Assembly: GCF_020283565.1 (NCBI RefSeq)
Contig: NC_060060.1
Location: 43,772,001 to 43,836,000 of the forward strand
Direction: 5' to 3'
DNA: 64,000 nt
From: Trifolium pratense
Taxonomy: Eukaryota > Streptophyta > Magnoliopsida > Fabales > Fabaceae
Below are positions 11,338 through 24,349 of this stretch, one piece after another. Both the position numbers and the translations under genes were made by a program. The notes beneath the pieces were generated by a model that did no database searches, was not told the origin of the DNA, and was given only the letters and a program-made list of their open reading frames with translations. Position 1 is the stretch's first letter; the number at the start of each line of letters is the position of its first letter.

Positions 11338-11900
11338 ATGTTGTTACTTATACTTCTTTAATTGATGGATATTTTTTAGTTAAAGAAGTGAACAAGGCCA
11401 CATATGTATTCAACACTATTGCTCAAACGGAAGTGAAACCTAATGTTTTTAGTTACACTGTCATGATTAATGGATTTTGCAAAAATAAAATGGTGGATGA
11501 AGCTGTGGATCTCTTCCAAGAAATGCATTTAAAAAACATGGCTCCTGATACTGTAACATACCGTTCACTTATTGATGGACTTTGCAAATTGGGGAGAATC
11601 TCTGATGTTTGGTATCTTCTTGATGAGATGCATGATAGAGGCCATCCTGCTAATGTGATCACTTACAATTCTATATTGGATGCATTGTGCAAAGACCATC
11701 AGTTTGACAAGGCAATTGAATTATTAGCGAAGATCAAAGTCAAGGAATTCAGGTAGATATGTGTACATACACTATACTTGTCGATGGGCTGTGCAAAAAT
11801 GGAAGACTTAAGGATGCACTAGAGGTTTGTCAGAATCTTTTGATTAAAGGCTACCATTTTAATGTGACGATGTATACTGTTTTGACTTTTTTTGATATTT
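11321..11900 (+). pseudogene. PPR (P-class, Rf-like) gene fragment
   Basis: Reading + from about 11328, RPNVVTYTSLIDGYF starts a chain of 35-residue PPR units. These are ...KPNVFSYTVMINGFCK, APDTVTYRSLIDGLCKLGR, PANVITYNSILDALCKD, then after a one-base frame change near 11745 VDMCTYTILVDGLCKNGRLKDA and FNVTMYTVLT. The [P/A]-N/D-V-x-T-Y pattern is that of organellar RNA-binding P-class PPR proteins of the restorer-of-fertility-like type. Both ends are missing: the LINE cuts the 5' side, and homology ends near 11890. About five repeats remain, too few for a working protein. Confidence 0.75.
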
Positions 11901-13110
11901 ATACAACAATTGTGTTTCACTGGCATTGTTAGAGTTCAATTTATATTTAATAGAATCAATGAAATGAAATATTGTTGTAACACTGTTATCTCGCAGAATA
12001 TGGAAGGGTAATTACAATGTAAATAAAGAGTATAGAAGACACACATGAAGCAATTTGTAGATAAAGGAGACCCTCTACTGTTCATTCATCTACTTAGGAG
12101 CAGCTATGGTAGAGCTGTTTGATCTAGGTGCAAGGAGTTGCAGTTGGATCTACCATCTCTGCAAATGTTGCAGAGGATCAGGTCCAAATATTAGACCCCA
12201 TAAACAATGGTTTGTGTTTAGTAGGCTGCACCTTTAGGATTAGATGCTATTAAATTCCAACTGCCGGAGCAAGATTGCATACACCAGTTTTTCATTTTTC
12301 CCGGTCGGAAAGGGTAGCGGAACATAAATCAAGTCATTTTCCTGGTCGAAAAGGGTTGCTGGAGCAAGCTTGCATTCACACAACCCATTTTAAAACTCGA
12401 TTTTTTACTTGAGAGAAAAATTGACCAAAGTGAACACCTGTATACTAGATTTGCTGATGCAGTGGATGATACAGTGAAGGAAGAACTTCATTGTTGAGAC
12501 AATATGTCTCCTTTACCTACCATGTAAGTTTTGATCCAAACAAAGTGAACACCTGTATACTAGATTTGTAGACTTGCACAATGAACAAAGGTTTCTTTGT
12601 CTTGTTCTTTAAGAGGTTTATTTTATCTATATGTTTTATTACCATAATGCATTTTAAATTTTAATGAAGATTATTATTGTCTTTCCAACCTTACTCTGAT
12701 GTCTATCTCCTTCCTTGAGCTTTCTTTTCTTTGCTAATTTTCCTTCATTTCACATAGGAAGCAAGATGTAGAACTCATGCATATAGAATGTGTATATACT
12801 ATAATGTAAAGAATTATGCATATATGCTATAATTTAGTAAACAATAATTTTGATCCTTAAATGTGTATAGGTGCTGTCAAATGTATCAAAATACATAAAC
12901 ATCCCCAAGTTTGTCTTTTGTTAGTTATTTTATGGACCAAATTGACAAGGGAAGTTACATTCAAGGCTAAAACTAACAGAAGACACGTTGTAGGACCAAG
13001 TTGATTTGCAAAAAAACACCTTTATGTATTTTTTTTTGTAATTTTGATACATCTACAGACTATTGTGACAACATCTCACACATTTAAGGATCCAAATAAT
13101 TGCTTACTCG
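11901..13110. other. Intergenic region without a recognisable gene
   Basis: The stretch is AT-rich with two short direct repeats, gtgaacacctgtatactagatttg (near 12430 and 12545) and ggtcggaaagggt / ggtcgaaaagggt (12302, 12342). I saw no open frame with family motifs and no terminal repeats. It may contain an old insertion separating the two PPR scraps. Confidence 0.4.
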
Positions 13111-13256
13111 CTATAATTAATGCCGTTAGACAGTTTGTGCAAACAATCTTGACAAGGCAATTGCATTGTTTACGAAAATTAAGGATCAGGGTATTCAAGC
13201 AGATGTATAGTGTACACATACACCGGAAGACTTAAGAATGCACTCTGAGACATGCA
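13110..13256 (+). pseudogene. Second PPR fragment
   Basis: Across frames the + strand reads LDSLCKQS, then KAIALFTKIKDQGIQAD (about 13155-13205), followed by a stop and a LRMHS-like end. This is the same repeat as KAIELLAKIKV at 11710-11750 but keeps the IKDQGIQ form, so it is a duplicate or displaced piece of the same PPR gene. It is too short and broken to be functional. Confidence 0.6.
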
Positions 13257-13259
13257 ATG

Positions 13260-14696
13260 ATTTTTCTTCCTTTCTCTCTTTTCTTGCTATATTTGATTGA
13301 TCTTCTCGTCAGCATGGAAGATGGGGAAACAATTCTGCCACCGCCCTCGAGACTATTACCCTACCCGGGCGAATTTGACGAGATGGTTAATATGCTCTAA
13401 GTGAAGAGCAATGCTCGTGCCTTCATCTTTATGTGTAAGAAGGGATTGAGCTACAGATGTATGAAATGATATAGATGTTAATGTCTTCCTCCCGGATTGA
13501 CCAACCGAAGACGATCTTAGGTCCAAAAAGAGGGGCAGCGCCCATACGGTTGAACGGTGTTGTGGTGGCTTTTGAATGTGTACATATGCCTCCTATTAGT
13601 CGTTCTGTGTGGCGTCTTCTGCGATGCGCATGTATAAGATGTTACAGATAAAGTTTATTGCAAATTCAAAACTTAAAGAGTCAGGAGAGATTTGTTCAAA
13701 GTTCAAACATATAGAACTCTAATATTGATGCTTCACTTGAAGCTTTTGAATGTATGGTTCAAGATTAAAAAAAAAAAAACACACACAACACACTTGCTTT
13801 TAATGCTTACCTTTGATTATAGATTTATAGGTAATAATGTTCTTCTGGACTCTGGTCTCTTGGTTGGGATTTTCTATGGCAGGTAATTTACCTTCTGGCA
13901 CATGAAAACATCAAATATAAACATCAAAGTAATGCAAGATCCAATTCATAAATTATTTTTTTGACAAAACACTTCGTGCTGTACAAAGAACAAATACTCA
14001 TACCCCCACAAAATAACATCTAAGAAAATGGCAAAACATAAATTACTATTTCCTACTTCCTCTGTTATGTTTAGATCACATAAAATAATCCAACTAATTG
14101 TTTCATCCAATTACACGCATTCATTTCAGTTTTGTTGAATAACTGATGCATGCGATCTATATATATTATAGATCAAATAAATCAATTATTCAATGAATTT
14201 GAAAAAAGAATCTTTGATTACATTTGAGACCAGAGGGAATAAGTGTTATTCATATAGTATTTTTTTTTTAAAAAAAAACTGTCTAAACGGGACGGGGTCA
14301 AGCCTTTAGATTTTTGAGTAGGTTGGGTGACAGATCGGCCATAGGAGTACTCCGGGATATAAACCAGGGCAACTAACGTCGAGCATACGACGATGCCGCC
14401 CCCATCTATTGTAGTGGTTTGAATTTTCAGATCAACTTCAAGTTTCAACTTACTAAAGATTCAATTAATGATGATTTGGACTTCAACGCGATAAATCCGT
14501 AGACTTGGGTATTCCTAACACTTTGATTTTGTTACTTTTGTAGGCATTGTGCCGTTTTATGCTATTAATTTAATGCCAAGAATGAATCAATTATGAATGA
14601 ATACTTTACTACATTCAACTCATAAAATGAATAGCAAATTGATGAGGAGTATTAATTCCAAACGCCAAGTAACATACTATTCTTTGCCTTTCAAAA
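13260..14696. other. Intergenic, no gene identified
   Basis: No convincing coding stretch. A GC-richer patch at about 14280-14400 (gggacggggtc, gccgcccccatct) beside a poly-T/A run may be a worn SINE or LINE end. 13320-13640 is also GC-richer but has no motif I recognise. Confidence 0.35.
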
Positions 14697-14947
14697 TTGT
14701 TCACATATAAATCAAACTTGGCAACCATACCTTTGAAAGTGAACAAGTTTTTTACTCATTGATCAAATGAATGGACATGATGTTTCATATGAAAAGATTC
14801 CCAATTTTGTATATTTACTCATTGATGTGTGCCTTCACAACTTGTTTCTTTTTGTCACTGTCATGTACCTTCACAAATCACAACTTGGTTTTTCTTCCTC
14901 ACTGTCGTGTACAATAATAATGTATACTGATTGTTTGATTTGTTTAG

Positions 14948-15232
14948 CTAGAGGAGCCAACTTTGAAAAGTTATATGACAACTATAACCAATCATTTTAT
15001 AGATAATCTTTGAAAACAAATAATTTAGCAAATTCATCTTTCAAGAGCAACGTTATCTCAAAGAATGCCTCACAAGTCACAACTTGTTTTTTAACTCTTT
15101 TCTCAACTTGTCAACTTTGATACTAATCAGAGGAGCCAACTTTGAAAACTTACCCAACAACTATAACCATTCATTTTATTGATAATATCTGAAAACAAAT
15201 AATTTAGCATATTCATCTTTCAAGAGCTAAAC
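14948..15232 (+). repeat. Tandemly duplicated leader upstream of NLR copy 1
   Basis: A unit of about 100 bp (gaggagccaactttgaaaa ... catctttcaagagc) occurs at 14949-15050 and again at 15130-15228. The same pair precedes NLR copy 2 (57255-57357, 57438-57535), so it predates the NLR duplication. It lies within 320 bp of both start codons and belongs to the promoter/leader region. Homology between the two upstream regions extends back to about 14697 / 56824. Confidence 0.7.
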
Positions 15233-18196
15233 TTTGATTCATTCCAATTCTCATACACCTGAAAATGGCTTTCAATTTAGTAGGAACTTTGATTTCACAA
15301 CTGACACCTTATGTCCAAGAGGAGTATGCAACATTTAAAGGTGTTAACATACATGCTGAAAAGCTATTAAGTAATCTCGGTGCCATTCGTGCTGTCCTAA
15401 AAGATGCTGATGAGAAGCAAATCACAAGTGATGGTGTGAAACATTGGCTGCAGAACCTGACTGATGCAGCACATGTTCTTGAAGATATATTGGACGAATG
15501 TTCAATAGTTTCCGAAGCTTACAAGGACAAATACTCCATCATCCATCCTAAGAAGCTATATGCGCATCGTAGCCTTGGAAAGAAGATGAAAAATGTTGCT
15601 GAAAGGATTGATGCTATTGCTGAAGAAAGGGTCAAGTTTGGATTAAATACGGGAAACATGGAGCATCGTCTTGAAGATGATGTACGGCGCCAAACTACCT
15701 CTGTCATCACTGAACCCCAAATTCATGGAAGAGATGAGGATAGGGAGAAGGTTGTTGATTTTCTTGTCAATCATGCTTGTGACAGAGATGAACTCTCTGT
15801 ATATTCCATTGTTGGCCACGGTGGATATGGAAAAACAGCACTCGCTCAACTAGTTTTCAATGATGAAAGGGTAATTGCTCACATTCCTTTGAAAATATGG
15901 GTTTGTGTTTCTGATGATTTCAATATCATGAAGCTTTTCCGGTCCATCATAGAAATCGTAGATGGAAAAAATCCAGATCTCATTTCCTTGGAATCAATGC
16001 AAAAAAAGGTTCAACAAATTTTGCAAACCAAAAGGTATTTGCTTGTCCTTGATGATGTTTGGAGTGAAGACCCAGAGAATTGGAGCGGGTTCAAGTATCC
16101 GTTGCAAAATGGAACAAAAGGTGCATCAATTTTAGTCACTACTCGACTTGAGACTGTTGCAAGCATTGTGGGACCTCATCCTGCTCATCATTTGGTAGGT
16201 TTATCAGATGATGATATTTGGTCAGTGTTTAGACAACAAGCTTGGTCATTGTTTGGACCAAACAGGGAAATGCGTGCGGAGCTTGTTAAGATTGGAAAGA
16301 ATATTGTGAGAAAATGTGGTGGTTCAGCTCTTGCCGCCAAAGCACTAGGAAGCCTTTTGCGTTTTAAAACTGAGGAACATCAATGGGATTCTATAGAGAA
16401 AAGTGAGATTTGGAAGTTGTATGATGATGCTACCAAGTCTGCTTTAACACTGAGCTACTACAATCTAAAATTATCGTTGAGGCCATGTTTTACCTTTTGT
16501 GCTATATTTCCTAAAGATTTTAAAATGGTGAAGGAAGATCTAATTCATCTTTGGATGGCCAATGAATTTATTTCGTCCAGAGGAAATTTAGAGGTGGAGC
16601 ATGTAGGCAATGATATGTGGAATGAACTATGCCAAAGATCATTTTTTCAAGAAGTTGAAACTGATGGAAAAGGTAAAGTTACATTCAAAATGCATGATAT
16701 ATTCCATGATATTGCTAGCTCCATTATGGGACAGCAATGCTTAGCTTTAGAAACTGCTAGCTTGACTACTTTGTCAAAAAGAGTTCATCATATTAGTTGT
16801 TTCAATGTTGATGAAAAATTCCAATACAACTTGATTCCGTTCAAAACTGTAGAATCCTTGCGGACTGTTCTTCAATTTAATCAGCCTAAATCAAGTTTAA
16901 GTGTGTTTCCATCAATCACTCCTCTCCGAGTATTAAGTACAAACTGTTCTCAACTCTCAGCCTTGAAGAATTTTATCCATTTGAGGTACTTGGAAATTTA
17001 TGATAGCACCATTGAAACCCTGCCTGAGTCTATTTGTAGCCTAAGAAAATTACAAACACTAAAACTTGATGATTGTTCCAGTCTTATTAGTCTTCCCAAG
17101 CAATTGACACAACTACAAGATCTCAGACATCTCGTGATTACAAGTGTTTCTCATTAAGATCAATGCCTACTAATATTGGAGGGTTAACTCATTTGAGAAC
17201 ATTAAGCACTTTCATTGTTGGTTCGAAGGGTAGGTTCGGTTTAGCAGAGCTACATAACTTACAACTAGGAGGCAAGCTACACATCAAAGGCCTTGAGAAT
17301 GTGTCGAATGAAACAGATGCCAGAGAAGCTAATTTAATTGACAAGAAGGAATTAAGTCAGTTATACTTGTCATGGGGTGGGGATGTTAATTCAAAAGGCA
17401 GTGGTACTGGCGCTGAGCAAATCCTTGAAGCCCTTGAACCTCACAAAGGTCTCAAATATTTTGGGATGAAGGGTTATAAGGGAATAAATATTCCAAATTG
17501 GATGAGAAATACTTCTATTTTGGAAGGTCTGGTTGAGGTTATACTTTACGACTGCAGAAACTGTGACCGACTTCCTCCACTTGGTAAATTACCATGTTTA
17601 GCAACTCTTTTTGTGTCTGGAATGAGAGACTTGAAGTACATTGATGATGACTTGTATGAAGGTGCGACCAAAAAGGCTTTTCCATCATTAAAGAAAATGA
17701 CATTACGTGATTTACCAAATTTAGAGAGGGTGTTGAAAGCTGAAGGTGTAGAGATGCTATCACAACTGTCCAACTTGAGCATAAAGGGGACCCCAAAGCT
17801 TGCATTTCCAATATCCCTTCCATCTGTTGAGACTTTTTATGCTAGTTGGAAAATTGAAGATTCTAATAATGATGGTGCATCTTTCCTGAGGGGAATTGCA
17901 GGTAGTATGCATAATCTCAAAAAACTTTACATTGTAAAATTTATGAACTGAAGGTACTACCTAATGAACTCAACTGTCTCAGTTCCCTACAAGAACTACA
18001 CATTTTCAAATGTCATGAGCTTGAGTCTGTCCCTGAGTGTGTACTGCAAGGTTTGAGTTCTCTTCAAGTTTTGACATTTTCATCGTGCAGTAGCTTAAAA
18101 TCCTTGTCAGAAGGTATGAAAAACCTGACTTGTCTTGAGAGTCTAGTATTTGCATTTTGCAGTAGCTTAGAATCCTTGCCGAAAGGTATGAACAGC

Positions 18197-18589
18197 TGTA
18201 AGAAAAAACAAAGGCTATTGTAAAGTGGTGGAGAAGAAGGTTAGAGAAACTAGAAAACTAGAAAGACAATAAAGTTTTGGAGGAAAATGTTATGTTGCTA
18301 CTTGATGGATGATTCAAGGTACATTGTGAACTCCTATTTATAGTAGAAGGAGCAACTACTTAGCTTACATGCATGAAGACAAGTGTCAAGAGAAATACAT
18401 GCAACATAACAAGTGGTAAAGGAAATACATGCATCTATACAAGTGGTAAGGAAACTACATGCAATAATACAAGTGTGATACTTGCAACAAGCCAAGTGTA
18501 TCACATACAAAATGTTATGGAGGGATCCTACAATGGATGGGCTTGGATCACAATGGATATGGGCTTAAGAAGAACATCAATTTCTAACA
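18197..18589 (-). repeat. D1 3' LTR
   Basis: 393 bp, low-coordinate LTR of D1. It contains four near-tandem acatgca / acaagtgg units around 18370-18470 and a tatttatagtag TATA-like stretch near 18338. Confidence 0.95.
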
Positions 18590-21500
18590 CTCCTCCTTGA
18601 TGTTTTTCTTGAATACTCCAAGCATTGACCTCAACTCTTCAAACTTTCCCTTGGAAAGAGCTTTAGTCATTATATCTGCAATTTGATTTTCTGAATTGCA
18701 ATGCTCCAAACTGATTTCCTTTGATTTTTCAGCTTCTCTAATAGCATGATATTTAACCTTGATGTGTTTGGTTCTTCCATGTTGGACTGGATTCTTTGCT
18801 ATGGCAATAGCAGATTTGTTATCCACCCATATGACAGTAGCTTTGCTTTGAAATTGTCCCACATCTGATAAAATCTTCCTTAGCCAAATAGTTTGATTTG
18901 TTGCTGCAGCAGCAGAAATATACTCAGCTTCAGCTGATGATTGGGCGACCACTTCTTGCTTCTTTGAATTCCATGAGAACACAGCACTGCCAAATGAGAA
19001 AACATAACCAGAGGTACTTTTGGCATCATCTACACTTCCAGCCCAGTCACTATCTGTATATCCTTGGAGGTCTCCACTTTCATTTTTCAAGAAATGCAAA
19101 CCATAATCAGTTGTACCCTTTATATACCTCAAAACTCTCTTAGCTGCACCAAGATGAACTTGACTTGGAGAATGCATAAACCTGGAAAGTAAGCTAGCAG
19201 CAAACATTATATCAGGTCTGGTTGCTGAAAGATACAACAAACTTCCAATTATACTTCTATAAATAGAAGCATCTGCACTATTATCACCATCATCCTTTGA
19301 TAATTTTTCATTCACAACCAGAGGTGTGGAAACAGGCTTGCACTTATCCATATGAAACTTCTTTAATACCTCCAAAGCATATTTCTTTTGTGAAATGAAG
19401 ATTCCAACATTTGACTGAAAAATCTCCATTCCAAGAAAATATTTCATTTCACCCAAATCTGTCATCTCAAATTCATTCTCCATAGCTTGCTTGAATTGTC
19501 TTAGAGAATTGGATTCATTCCCTATAACCAACAAATCATCAACATACAAGGAAACTATTAGCTTCACTTCATTCTTCGACCACTTAACATACAAAGTAGC
19601 TTCATTTTCACTTCTTTTAAAACCACTTTGCAGGAGATAGCCATCAATTCTGCTATACCATGCTCTTGGTGCTTGTTTTAAGCCATAGAGGGCTTTGTGA
19701 AGCTTGTAAACTTTATTTTCACTTCCTGCAACCTTAAAACCTTCAGGTTGGTCGACATAAATGTCTTCATCAAGCAACCCATTGAAAAAAGCTGATTTAA
19801 CATCAAAATGATAAATTTTCCAGCCTAATTTTGCTGCTAAGGCAACCAACAGCCTAATTGTATCATGTCTTGCAACAGGTGCAAAAGTGTCTGAAAAATC
19901 AACACCATGTTGTTGAAAATAACCTTTTACCACCAATCTGGCCTTAAGTTTATTTATAGAACCATCAGGATTGAGTTTGGTTCTATAAACCCACTTAACA
20001 CCAATAACCTTTTGATTTTCTGGTTTGTCTACAAGCTGCCATGTTTGATTTTTCTCTATCATCTTCATCTCCTCCTGCATGGCAACTTTCCATCCTTCAA
20101 CATTAGCAGCTTCAGCATACCGTGTAGGCTCTAATGTAGCTATATTGCACCTTGCATAAATATCATCCAAGGTTCTAGTACCTCGGATTGGAAAATCATC
20201 ATCACTATCATAGTTTGAATTTTCATCTTCCAAACTATCTTCAGCAGGCAATACCTTACTTGAACCTTCTGCTTGACTTTTCTCCCAATTCCATTTAGAG
20301 TACTCATCAAACTTCACATCTCTGCTAACCAGAATTTTTTTGGTCTCCAAATTATAAATTCGATACCCTTTGGAGTTACTGCTGTACCCCAAAAAGATAC
20401 CAACCACAGATTTGGTTTCCAATTTATCTCTTTTCACACTTGGAACGTGAACATAACACACGCATCCAAATATTCTTAAATGTTCAACAGATGGCTTTCT
20501 TTCATACCATGCTTCAAAGGGTGTTTTTCCCTTCAAGGCTTTGGTAAGCAACAAATTCAGCAAGTAAACTGAGGTGTTTACAGCCTCAGCCCAAAAAGTT
20601 TTAGGAATACCTTTCTCAAAGAGCAAACACCGGGCCATCTCCATGATGGTCCTGTTCTTCCTTTCACTCCATTTTGTTGAGGAGTGTATGGAACAGTAAA
20701 TTGATGGTGAATTCCAGCTTGCTCACAAAAGGTTTTAAATTCCCCTGCTGTATACTCAGTTCCATTATCAGATCTGAGCTTTTTAATCTGACAATCAGTC
20801 TCTCTTTCAACCATAAGTTTGAAACTCTGAAATGCAGGAAACACATCCGACTTTTGCTTAAGAAAAATTACCCAGCTCATCCTTGTAAAATCATCTATAA
20901 ATAGCAGAAAATACTTGCTGCCATTTAAAGATGTCATTGGCATCGGACCACACACATCAGTGTATATCAGCTGTAACTTTTCAGAAGCTCTCCAGGTTGA
21001 CGCAGCGGGAAATGACAATCTACTTTGTTTTCCATATTGACATACATCACACATGTCAACAACATCTTCGATGATTGGTAAATTTTCAACCAAATCATGA
21101 GAACTCATTTGTTTCACGGTTGAATAACTAAAGTGACCCAACCTTTTATGACACAAGGAGGAATCATTAACACTACTTGAAAAAGCATGCATGGTTATTT
21201 GTTTCCACTCTATTGGAAAACTTTTACCCCTCATTTCAACATTCATTAACTTAGATCCAGAAGGATCTAAAATAGTGCATCTCTTGTCTTTGAAATGCAA
21301 TGAATAGTTCTTCTCCATCATTTGCCCCACACTTAAAAGACTTTGATTTATTTCATGTACAAATAAAACATCTGAGATATATTTGATACCTGAGGGAGTT
21401 TCAACAGCTACAACACCTTTTCCTTTGACATCAACATGTTCTCCATTGCCAATAGTAACTTTAGAGAAGAATGACTTATCAAGTTCCTTAAAAATGTCAA

Positions 21501-22533
21501 CATTATGAGTCATGTGATTGGTGCACCCACTATCTATTAGCCATGTTTCTTTGCTACTTCCGGATGAATAGCAAGAAGCCATGAATAATTGCTCCTCTTG
21601 TTGGTGGTGTTCGACAACTTGGGCTTGTTGTCTCTGCTGGTTTGCTTTGTTTTTGCAAACCTTCTCCACATGACCAAGTTGATTGCAGGCTCTGCATTTA
21701 ACATCTGGTCTATACCAACAATGCTTCTCTAAATGAGTATCTTTTTTGCAATGTTGACAAGTTGGAAACTTCTTTTTCCAGCTCTCTCCTTTGTTGTTGA
21801 CATCCTCCTTTTTTCCTTTCCCTTTCTTCTCACCAAAAGGTTTTTTCCCAAAACTATTGTAGCTTTGGTTTTTGCCTTTGGTGTTTGCCACAAAAGCACC
21901 TTCAACACTTTCTTCCAACCTTAAAGATCTTCTCTGCTTAGTAGCTTGCAAAGCATTAACAAGCTCTGCAAGTGTGATTTGAGAAAAGTCCTTAGTTTCT
22001 TCGAGAGAAGATATTTTTGCTTCAAACCTCTCGGGAAGACACACTAAAATTTTTTCCACAACTCTTTGATCACTGAGATCCTCTCCCAGCAATCTGATTT
22101 GTGAAACCACCTTCGAAATTCTGTCAGAAAATTCTCTAACAGTTTCGGTTTCTTTCATTTTTAGTGCTTCAAACTCTCTTCTCAAGTTCAACACTTGCAT
22201 CTTCTTTGTTCTTTCACTCCCTTGGAACTCTTCCTTCAGCTTGTCCCAAGCTTCTTTTGCAGTCTCAAGATTCAAGATCTTGATAAATATATCATCATGT
22301 AAAGCTGCATGTATTATGGCAAGTGCTCTTCCTTCTTTTGCCACTTCCTCATTGTGATTTCTTATTTGAGCTACTGTTGGGTTGTTTGGAAGAGCCGGTG
22401 GGGTGCTTCCATTTTCCACAACATCCCATAAACTTTGAGCTCTCAAATAAGTTTTCATTTTTGCAGCCCACAAATGATAGTTTTCTCCTACAAACATAGG
22501 AGGTGGAGGTAAAGAACTATTGTTGGAAGCCAT
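18584..22533 (-). pseudogene. D1 gag-pol polyprotein, frameshifted
   Basis: Starts at ATG 22533. It encodes Gag with UBN2-like EAWDKLKEEFQGS, zinc knuckle CRACNQLGHVEKVC, protease WLIDSGCTNHMT, the GAG-pre/integrase zinc region (CDVCQYGK) and integrase core TDVCGPM...DNGTEY. At about 20664 four bases present in D2 are missing within the integrase (after PYTPQQNG), which throws Gag-INT out of frame and ends it at 20578. The remaining INT, RT (SLYVDDLLVIGN) and RNase H (SSAEAEYISAA, WVDNKSAIAIA) stay open in the other frame to the stop at 18584. Other domains look intact. D1 could move only with proteins supplied by a relative such as D2. Confidence 0.92.
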
Positions 22534-22629
22534 TTATGGTGTATAAAGGTTTTTTTATGAATGTTTTCTTGTTCTTGCTGGTTTTGTTTCCTCACAGACC
22601 CGTTAAGATCAATGAAGCTCTTGATACCA

Positions 22630-23022
22630 TGTAAGAAAAAACAAAGGCTATTGTAAAGTGGTGGAGAAGAAGGTTAGAGAAACTAGAAAACTAGAAAGAC
22701 AATAAAGTTTTGGAGGAAAATGTTATGTTGCTACTTGATGGATGATTCAAGGTACATTGTGAACTCCTATTTATAGTAGAAGGAGCAACTACTTAGCTTA
22801 CATGCATGAAGACAAGTGTCAAGAGAAATACATGCAACATAACAAGTGGTAAAGGAAATACATGCATCTATACAAGTGGTAAGGAAACTACATGCAATAA
22901 TACAAGTGTGATACTTGCAACAAGCCAAGTGTATCACATACAAAATGTTATGGAGGGATCCTACAATGGATGGGCTTGGATCACAATGGATATGGGCTTA
23001 AGAAGAAAATCAATTTCTAACA
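22630..23022 (-). repeat. D1 5' LTR
   Basis: 393 bp, element-sense 5' LTR. Its + strand left edge follows cttgatacca, the complement of the PBS. The right edge (tttctaaca) is fused to NLR copy 1 LRR coding sequence at 23023. Confidence 0.95.
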
Positions 23023-23489
23023 ACAGCCTAACTTCCCTTCGTCAATTGACAATCTTCGATGGAACTTTACCAAATGGCTTAGAAGGTATTCCCTCGCTGC
23101 AAAATTTGAATTTGTCATATATTGATTCTCTTGTAACCTTGCCAGACTGGTTGGGGACCATGACTTCTCTTCAAACATTAGAAATCCGTTGGTGTCCCAA
23201 ATTAACCGCATTACCAGCTAGCTTTAAAGAACTCAAAAACTTGCATGAATTACGTATTTATGAATGTCCTAATCTGGTGAAGCGATGCAAGAAAGAAACA
23301 GGGGAAGATTGGCATAAGATAGCTCATGTACCAAAATTGGAATTCGATTTATCATCTAATGTTATACCAATAAATGTGGATGCAGAGAAGGGGAATTTGA
23401 GGAGTTTGTTGATGACCTGTTGGTTTTCTGATACTTATCAATTTGACGAGTTGGTTGATGACGTGACAATTGCTGAATCTATGATGTAG

Positions 23490-24265
23490 GGGAATTTATT
23501 AAATTCAATTTATTTAATTATTATTGTCGTTTGTTTCGTTTTGGTTATTTGGCACCTGTATTTTGTGCTTTTTTTTTTGTTTGGTTCATTTTTTTTATTT
23601 TTTATATTTGGTTTGTTTCACGTATATCAAATGACTTAAAGTTATTATAGTTGATTTTGAAGTAAAGACTCGTTTGGTCCGGTTTTTTTTAGAGCTTATG
23701 TTAACAGCTTATGTAATTTTATATATTATGATAAGTTTGTCAAGGTAGTTTATGATAAAATAGCTTATAAAATTACAATTTTCACTAGTGTGAACTTATA
23801 AAATAGCATAAAACGTAATATATATTGCATAAGTTGTTTGCATAAGCTCTAAAAAATGCTAGACGAAACGTACCCTAATACCTATATTACATTTATACTC
23901 AAAAAAAGAATTATTGTGTTTATTTGAAAATAATTATGCATTTAATTAGAAAAAATATAAATTATGCATTTTTTTTACTGATAAAAAATTGTGATTCATT
24001 CACAAAATAATTGTAGATATATACATTTGGATAGAAACTATTTATAGCACAAACTATTTATGCATCTTTAGGACGCAGGTTCAAACCCTTCTGCAAATTA
24101 AAATTGATTTTTTTTATATAAAAAGAAAAAAACAGAGCAAAATGGAAAATGGGAGTGTGTTAGAGTAGAACTATATTATTTTTTATTTTCTTACAACCTC
24201 CTTAATTATTTTGAAAATACTGAAAAATGACAAAAATAATAACAAGTAAATTGCAGTTGAAGTAG
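23490..24265 (+). other. NLR copy 1 downstream region with a MITE
   Basis: Non-coding and AT-rich, collinear with 63190-63914 downstream of NLR copy 2. A MITE at about 23691-23850 has inverted ends AGAGCTTATG / CATAAGCTCT. The same element is at about 63400-63555, so it predates the duplication. Homology to copy 2 ends abruptly near 24267. Confidence 0.7.
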
Positions 24266-24349
24266 TATAATAAAAATAAAAAAGAAAATTTAATTCAGAA
24301 TCAAATTTATCCTTAAAGACGACATTTATAATAACTGTATAGTTTTAAA

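Larger units (their letters stand above)
18197..23022 (-). mobile_element. Copia retrotransposon D1 in the NLR LRR region
   Basis: Full-length element of 4826 bp on the - strand. The LTRs are 18197-18589 and 22630-23022, both 393 bp, with TG...CA ends in element sense. The target duplication is ACAGC (18192-18196, 23023-23027). In element orientation the PBS follows the 5' LTR as tggtatcaagagc (just below 22630), and the PPT aaggaggag precedes the 3' LTR. By eye the LTRs differ at one base (agaacatc near 18574 versus agaaaatc near 23007), so insertion is recent. Same family as D2 (50583-55406). Confidence 0.95.
15265..23489 (+). pseudogene. NLR copy 1: CC-NB-ARC-LRR pseudogene interrupted by Copia D1
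   Basis: Closely matches NLR copy 2 (57572-60916). From ATG 15265 the frame gives a CC (Rx-N) domain with HVLEDILDE near residue 72; P-loop GHGGYGKTALAQ (about 184); kinase-2 RYLLVLDDVW (about 257); a GLPL box changed to GSALAAKALG; CFTFCAIFPKDF (RNBS-D); MHD box MHDIFHDIA. LRRs follow. Relative to copy 2, one base is lost near 17143, causing a stop at 17155-17157. Another is lost near 17943, closing the second frame at 17951. Each downstream frame stays open, so these are recent losses. Copia D1 (18197-23022) sits in the LRR region between a duplicated ACAGC, and the last LRRs resume at 23028 and end TAG 23489. The intact relative would be a cytosolic immune receptor; this copy could at most give a truncated CC-NB-ARC product ending at 17157. 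Confidence 0.9.

Noticed and set aside
15265..17157. Functional truncated CC-NB-ARC protein from NLR copy 1
   Set aside because: Possible in principle, but the downstream LRR frames are still recognisable and the stop comes from a one-base loss, so pseudogene is the simpler call.
17539..17823. Antisense open frames over the NLR LRRs
   Set aside because: Shadows of the LRR coding strand, present at the same place in both copies.
22806..23022. Open frame starting MKTSVKRNTC before the last NLR repeats
   Set aside because: This is D1 LTR sequence, repeated in all D LTRs, not an NLR exon.
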